DNA of 64,000 nt from CAYQTE01 sp964420285 (GTDB lineage: Bacteria > Planctomycetota > Phycisphaerae > Tepidisphaerales > Tepidisphaeraceae). Both the position numbers and the translations under genes were made by a program. The stretch covers positions 81,990-145,989 of the forward strand of contig CAYQTE010000002.1 in assembly GCA_964420285.1 (NCBI GenBank), in the 5' to 3' direction. This document shows positions 60,795 to 64,000 of the stretch, piece after piece (the first letter of the stretch is position 1; each line of letters starts with the position of its first letter). Under the pieces are notes generated by a model. The model had not been told where the DNA came from. It did not search any database and saw only the letters and a program-made list of their open reading frames with translations.

Positions 60795-62543
60795 CTAGGC
60801 GTCACGCAGCGCACAATCGACGCGCGTGCCGCCGGTCGGGAGTCTCAGAATCGACAGCGACGCGCCGATCAACGCGGCACGATAGCGCATGGTTTGCAGT
60901 CCCATTCCCTTCTTGTCCGTCACGACCTCGGGGAAGCCGATGCCGTCGTCCCGGACCGACACCGTGATTGTATCCCGCACCCGCGTCAGGACAATCCAAA
61001 TATGCTGGGCCTTGCCGTGCTTGATGGCGTTGTTCACGGCCTCCTGGGTGATGCGATAGAAATGGGTTCCGACGGAGTTATCCGAAAGCAGGACGGGCTG
61101 TTCGCACTTGAACGTGCAGGCGATGCGGAACGTCCGCTCCACCGTCGAGGCCATTTCCTTGAGCGCCGACATCAGCCCGGTGGCGGAAAGATCGACCGGA
61201 TGCAGCCCATGCGCCATGCCGCGAGCCTGCGCGATGGCCTCGGAAACGAGCTGGGCGATCTGACGGGCATCGGCGGATTCAGCCACCTTCTTTTTGGTCA
61301 GCCGCTGCTCGAGCGATTTGCTGAGGAACCCGATGCCGGCCAGTTGCTGGCCAAGGCCGTCGTGCAGATCCTGGCCGATGCGCCGTTGCTCGCGGTCGGA
61401 AATTTCCAGGATCTGCCGTTCGAGTCGTTTGCGGTCGGTGAGATCGCGGACGATGCCCGTAAACAGCCGCTTGTCGCCAATGAGCACTTCGCTGACCGCC
61501 AGGTCCATGGGAAAGATCGTGCCGTTCTTGCGCAGGCCGACGACTTCCCGGCCGATGCCGATGATCTTCGCCATGCCGGTGCCGAGATAGTTGCGGAGAT
61601 ATTCATCGTGCTCGGAGCGATAGGGTTCGGGCATGAGGACTTTGATATTGCGGCCCAGAACCTCGCTGGCGGCATAGCCAAAGAGCCGCTCGGCGGCGGG
61701 ATTGAACGAGTCGATATTGCCGCGCTCGTCGATGGTGATGACGCTGTCGACGGTGGTGGCCAGGATGGCCGCGGTCTTGGTGGCCGATTCCTGCAACGCC
61801 GATTCCGCGTTCTTAAGCTGCGAGATATCCCGGCTGATCATCGAGATGCCGACAAGCTGCCCCGAGGCATCATGCACGGCCCCGGCGGCCAGAGCCACAG
61901 GAATGGCCGTCTTATCCTTGCGGATGCGCACGGTTTCCAGCCGCGTCACGTCGCCGCCCTGGCGAACCGCCGACAGGATCCGCGCCGTCTCGTCCATCCG
62001 ATCGGCCGGCACCAGCAGCGTCGCGGTCCGGCCTTTGACCTCATCGACGGAATATCCGTACATTCGCTCGGCCGCCCGGTTCCAGCTCACGATCACCCCG
62101 TCGAGGGTCATGTCCATGATCGCATCCTGCGAATACTCGACGATCGACGCCAGGCGGTTCATCTCGCTCTGCGATCGTTTTGCGGCCGTGATCTCCTGCG
62201 CCGAGGCGATCACCAGCAGTCGCCCGTCGGATTCGGTTTTGGTCGGCTGGGCGTAATCGCGAATCCACTTGAGATGCCCATCGGCCGTAATCAGGCGGTA
62301 TTCCCGCACATCGCCATGCCCGGCCAGCAGCACGGCCGGCCGGTTTCTTATCACCGGCTGGTCCTTGGGATAAATCAGATCCTCCCACCCGCGATTCTCC
62401 AGCATGTCGGCCGGATACCCGGTGATCTGCTGGAACGGCCCGGCGATCCACTCGAAGGCCACCTTCCCCTCTTTGGACAGGTGAAATGCATAAAGGAAAT
62501 CCAGCGCGGGCGGCGGCGGCACGAGCTTTGACTTACGGCCCAT
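60795..62543 (-). CDS. PAS-domain sensor histidine kinase (HisKA_3 type)
   Basis: A 582-residue cytoplasmic kinase. Three PAS domains are visible, beginning AFEWIAGPFQQITGYPADML, then SQDAIMDMTLDGVIVSWNRA and DSVITIDERGNIDSFNPAAE. The dimerisation/phosphoacceptor region REQRRIGQDLHDGLGQQLAG carries the His, at about residue 390. The ATPase domain has EAVNNAIKHGKA and DDGIGFPE, then GMGLQTMRYRAALIG. No membrane segment, so it senses a cytoplasmic signal. It lies directly upstream of its regulator. Confidence 0.93.
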   Translation of the reverse strand: MGRKSKLVPPPPALDFLYAFHLSKEGKVAFEWIAGPFQQITGYPADMLENRGWEDLIYPKDQPVIRNRPAVLLAGHGDVREYRLITADGHLKWIRDYAQPTKTESDGRLLVIASAQEITAAKRSQSEMNRLASIVEYSQDAIMDMTLDGVIVSWNRAAERMYGYSVDEVKGRTATLLVPADRMDETARILSAVRQGGDVTRLETVRIRKDKTAIPVALAAGAVHDASGQLVGISMISRDISQLKNAESALQESATKTAAILATTVDSVITIDERGNIDSFNPAAERLFGYAASEVLGRNIKVLMPEPYRSEHDEYLRNYLGTGMAKIIGIGREVVGLRKNGTIFPMDLAVSEVLIGDKRLFTGIVRDLTDRKRLERQILEISDREQRRIGQDLHDGLGQQLAGIGFLSKSLEQRLTKKKVAESADARQIAQLVSEAIAQARGMAHGLHPVDLSATGLMSALKEMASTVERTFRIACTFKCEQPVLLSDNSVGTHFYRITQEAVNNAIKHGKAQHIWIVLTRVRDTITVSVRDDGIGFPEVVTDKKGMGLQTMRYRAALIGASLSILRLPTGGTRVDCALRDA

Positions 62544-62627
62544 TGCCCCAGTTGTAATCGGGATTCGCCCGCCAGATCAAGCCGCGCCGGCCGGGTTTTA
62601 GGCCCGGAGTGCGCCATATTTTGCGCC

Positions 62628-63185
62628 ATCGACCTCTTCGGCCGGATCGTGGATCAGCGCTGGCAGAACAGCATCACCGGCACCCCCGCCGACATCGACC
62701 GCTACCGGTACACCTACGACCAGGACTCCAACCGCCTGACCCGGACAAACACCCTTAACACCGCCCTGAACGAGACCTATACTTACGACATGCTCAACCG
62801 TCTGACGCTGGCCACTCCCTTGGCGTCCTTCGCCCAGCAATGGGTTTTGGACGCCACCGGCAACTGGAGCGACTTCCGCGAAGGCCCCGGCGGCGGCACC
62901 CTGCTCCAGGTTCGCACGGCCAACACGGTCAACGAATACACCGCCATCACCGGCACGACGACCTGGACCACCCCGGCCTACGACGACGCCGGGAACACCA
63001 CCAGCTTCCCGCAGCCCAACAACCTGTCGAGCGCCTATACCGCCAACCGGCTTTGCGGGATACGCGCCCTCTGCAGCTTTTGCACCGCTCTTGACGAAGA
63101 ATTACTGAATACCTCGGCGTTCGTAATGGAACTCCGAGGCGGTAGGGCATGCTATGCCGAAAGAATATGCCGACACTTGCATTAG
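62628..63185 (+). pseudogene. Truncated Rhs-repeat fragment with divergent tip
   Basis: From 62628 the frame reads IDLFGRIVDQRWQNSITGTP, then DIDRYRYTYDQDSNRLTR and LNETYTYDMLNRL, typical Rhs/YD-repeat sequence. The repeat ends near 63050 (SAYTANRL), where the translation changes abruptly to CGIRALCSFCTALDEELL. No start codon fits the Rhs core; upstream is the promoter region of the kinase. It looks like an orphan Rhs cassette with a short new C-terminus, overlapping the next gene by 32 bp. Confidence 0.6.
62632..62686. repeat. 55-nt direct repeat, copy 1 (Rhs core)
   Basis: ACCTCTTCGGCCGGATCGTG and the following 35 bases match exactly the segment at 63946-64000, at least as far as the window edge. 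Both copies code for Rhs sequence (LFGRIVDQRWQNSITGTP). Confidence 0.9.
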
Positions 63186-63578
63186 TTGCGGGTATTGTCT
63201 ACGTGGTATTTCACCCAACGGATTATGCCCGGAATGCGGAACCTCCATAAATTACTCCATCGAGAATTGGCCAGGCCTTGTGTGTAAGCGGCGCTTTCGA
63301 GCGCACTTGCTTGTATATGACTTGTTTACGGCGATTCCTTGGCTGGTTTTTTTTATGCGGCCCATACATGGCCACGCACTTCCAATACACTCGCTCCTGA
63401 GAAAACATTGCTATATGGCGTGGTTCGTATCGCCGCGACGTTAAGTGTTGGGCTGGTCGTCCAAGGATGTCTTTGGTTGGTTCGGTTTCCTTCAGCCAAG
63501 CGGTCAGTTACGTTTTGGATCGCCCTTTGTGCTAACGCGCTAGCTTCGTTGGCGGCGCTTCCATGGGGCTACAATTGA
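63154..63578 (+). pseudogene. Frameshifted zinc-ribbon membrane protein
   Basis: The first frame gives MPKEYADTCISCGYCLRGIS with PNGLCPECG, a planctomycete zinc ribbon, and continues to a membrane segment at LVYDLFTAIPWLVFF. At a run of eight T (63347-63354) the frame breaks. The -1 frame continues YAAHTWPRTSNTLAPEKT, then LLYGVVRIAATLSVGLVVQ, two further membrane segments, to TGA 63578. One extra T would restore a single protein of about 141 residues. Lower GC than the rest of the window. Possibly an immunity protein of the Rhs cassette or a decayed neighbour. Confidence 0.55.
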
Positions 63579-63658
63579 TCGGGATTCGGCAAGTTAAAGT
63601 TTGCGGTCGATCTCGCTATGGAAACCGGCCGCGCTATAAAAAACTCATCCGGGCATCC

Positions 63659-63945
63659 TCACGCGGCCTCCTTATGGTAGAACTTGAGAAGTTCGCCAAG
63701 CCGTTCGCGGCAACGAAGCGGATTCGACGCCTTCGACGAGCTCGGTGCAGGCATGCTCGTCGCGGGTAGGCCATCACACGGCTTCTGAACCGAAGGGTGT
63801 AACGGGAACAGCAGTTTGTTGTCCTTCCGCTGACGAGTCCGCTCATGGTGAAAGTGCCCAATAAATTCCGTGACGGCATGGCGCACCGAAGCTTCGCCGA
63901 AGAAGATCAACCGATCGACGCATCCCGTCTTGATCGACTGGACGA
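63659..63945 (-). pseudogene. Integrase/transposase C-terminal remnant
   Basis: On the minus strand the frame reads FVQSIKTGCVDRLIFFGEAS and VRHAVTEFIGHFHHERTRQ, then KDNKLLFP. This is the C-terminal part of an rve-type integrase of IS3/IS481-like elements. About 95 residues remain, with no start and no catalytic first half. The family sequence stops at the 55-nt Rhs repeat boundary, so the Rhs copy or a recombination removed the rest. Confidence 0.6.
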
Positions 63946-64000
63946 ACCTCTTCGGCCGGATCGTGGATCAGCGCTGGCAGAACAGCATCACCGGCACCCC
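63946..64000. repeat. 55-nt direct repeat, copy 2 (Rhs core, cut by window edge)
   Basis: Identical to 62632-62686. In the + frame, upstream LIDWTN then LFGRIVDQRWQNSITGTP begins a second Rhs fragment that runs off the window. Confidence 0.9.

Noticed and set aside
60486..62531. 681-codon open frame on the plus strand
   Set aside because: Antisense to the histidine kinase and regulator; sequence is His/Gly/Asp-rich with no motif.
1..64000. tRNA, rRNA or riboswitch genes
   Set aside because: Reading the intergenic stretches I saw no cloverleaf with the TTCGA arm, no rRNA segment and no known aptamer core. A covariance-model scan would settle it.

Overview
The window is GC-rich, gene-dense bacterial chromosome. 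Three things point to a planctomycete, most likely class Phycisphaerae. First, two short membrane proteins carry the CPxCGYxLR...CPECG zinc ribbon common in that class. Second, there are lineage-typical orphan families: a degenerate P-loop/deoxyribosyltransferase-like protein, a Vps4-like AAA ATPase with an MIT-like N-terminus, and a very large PPi-PEPCK-like enzyme. Third, short palindromic repeats are scattered through it. This assignment is inference; no rRNA or tRNA gene was found.

Layout. 1-1448: 5' part of ffh (SRP GTPase). 1615-6587: HAD phosphatase, a small His-tailed membrane protein, a TPR lipoprotein, and an mlaE-mlaF-mlaD lipid-transport operon. 6613-10074: a giant enzyme resembling PPi-type PEP carboxykinase. 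10075-10617: intergenic repeats including a MITE-like element. 11495-15679: a sugar-nucleotide pair (NTP transferase, then a fucokinase-like GHMP domain fused to a UDP-sugar pyrophosphorylase). 15763-17315: a translationally coupled AAA ATPase and PD-(D/E)XK-like protein. 17465-21023: quinone reductase, methyltransferase, secreted phosphoesterase. 21239-24081: NRAMP-like channel, a 58-residue membrane peptide and a soluble MgtE-like PRC/CBS regulator.

24130-24688 holds a broken DUF433/DUF5615 toxin-antitoxin pair. 24841-36023 is the metabolic centrepiece: twelve tightly packed minus-strand genes, hypF-hypC-hypD-hypE-hoxE-hoxF-hoxU-hoxY-hoxH-protease-hypA-hypB. They encode a complete NAD-linked [NiFe] hydrogenase and its maturation set. 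Divergent from it, across an intergenic gap with a perfect palindrome, lie pyruvate:flavodoxin/ferredoxin oxidoreductase (nifJ), a coupled dihydroorotate-dehydrogenase-like flavoprotein and an adenylate kinase. Together they suggest fermentative pyruvate oxidation with H2 as electron outlet or source.

41763-64000 is mixed. It holds secreted and membrane hypotheticals, queE beside a TonB-like protein, two PIN toxin-antitoxin pairs (one with an operator palindrome and an apparently dead toxin), a LOG/deoxyribosyltransferase-like pair, a Vps4-like AAA ATPase, KduD/FkbM/GT32 genes, rsmH outside a division cluster, small toxin-antitoxin-like genes, a BaiN-type flavoprotein carrying an in-frame palindromic repeat, an alpha/beta hydrolase and a PAS histidine kinase/NarL-type regulator pair. 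The right edge looks like recombining Rhs material: a truncated Rhs core, a divergent tip, a frameshifted zinc-ribbon gene, an integrase remnant and the start of a second Rhs copy sharing a 55-nt direct repeat with the first.
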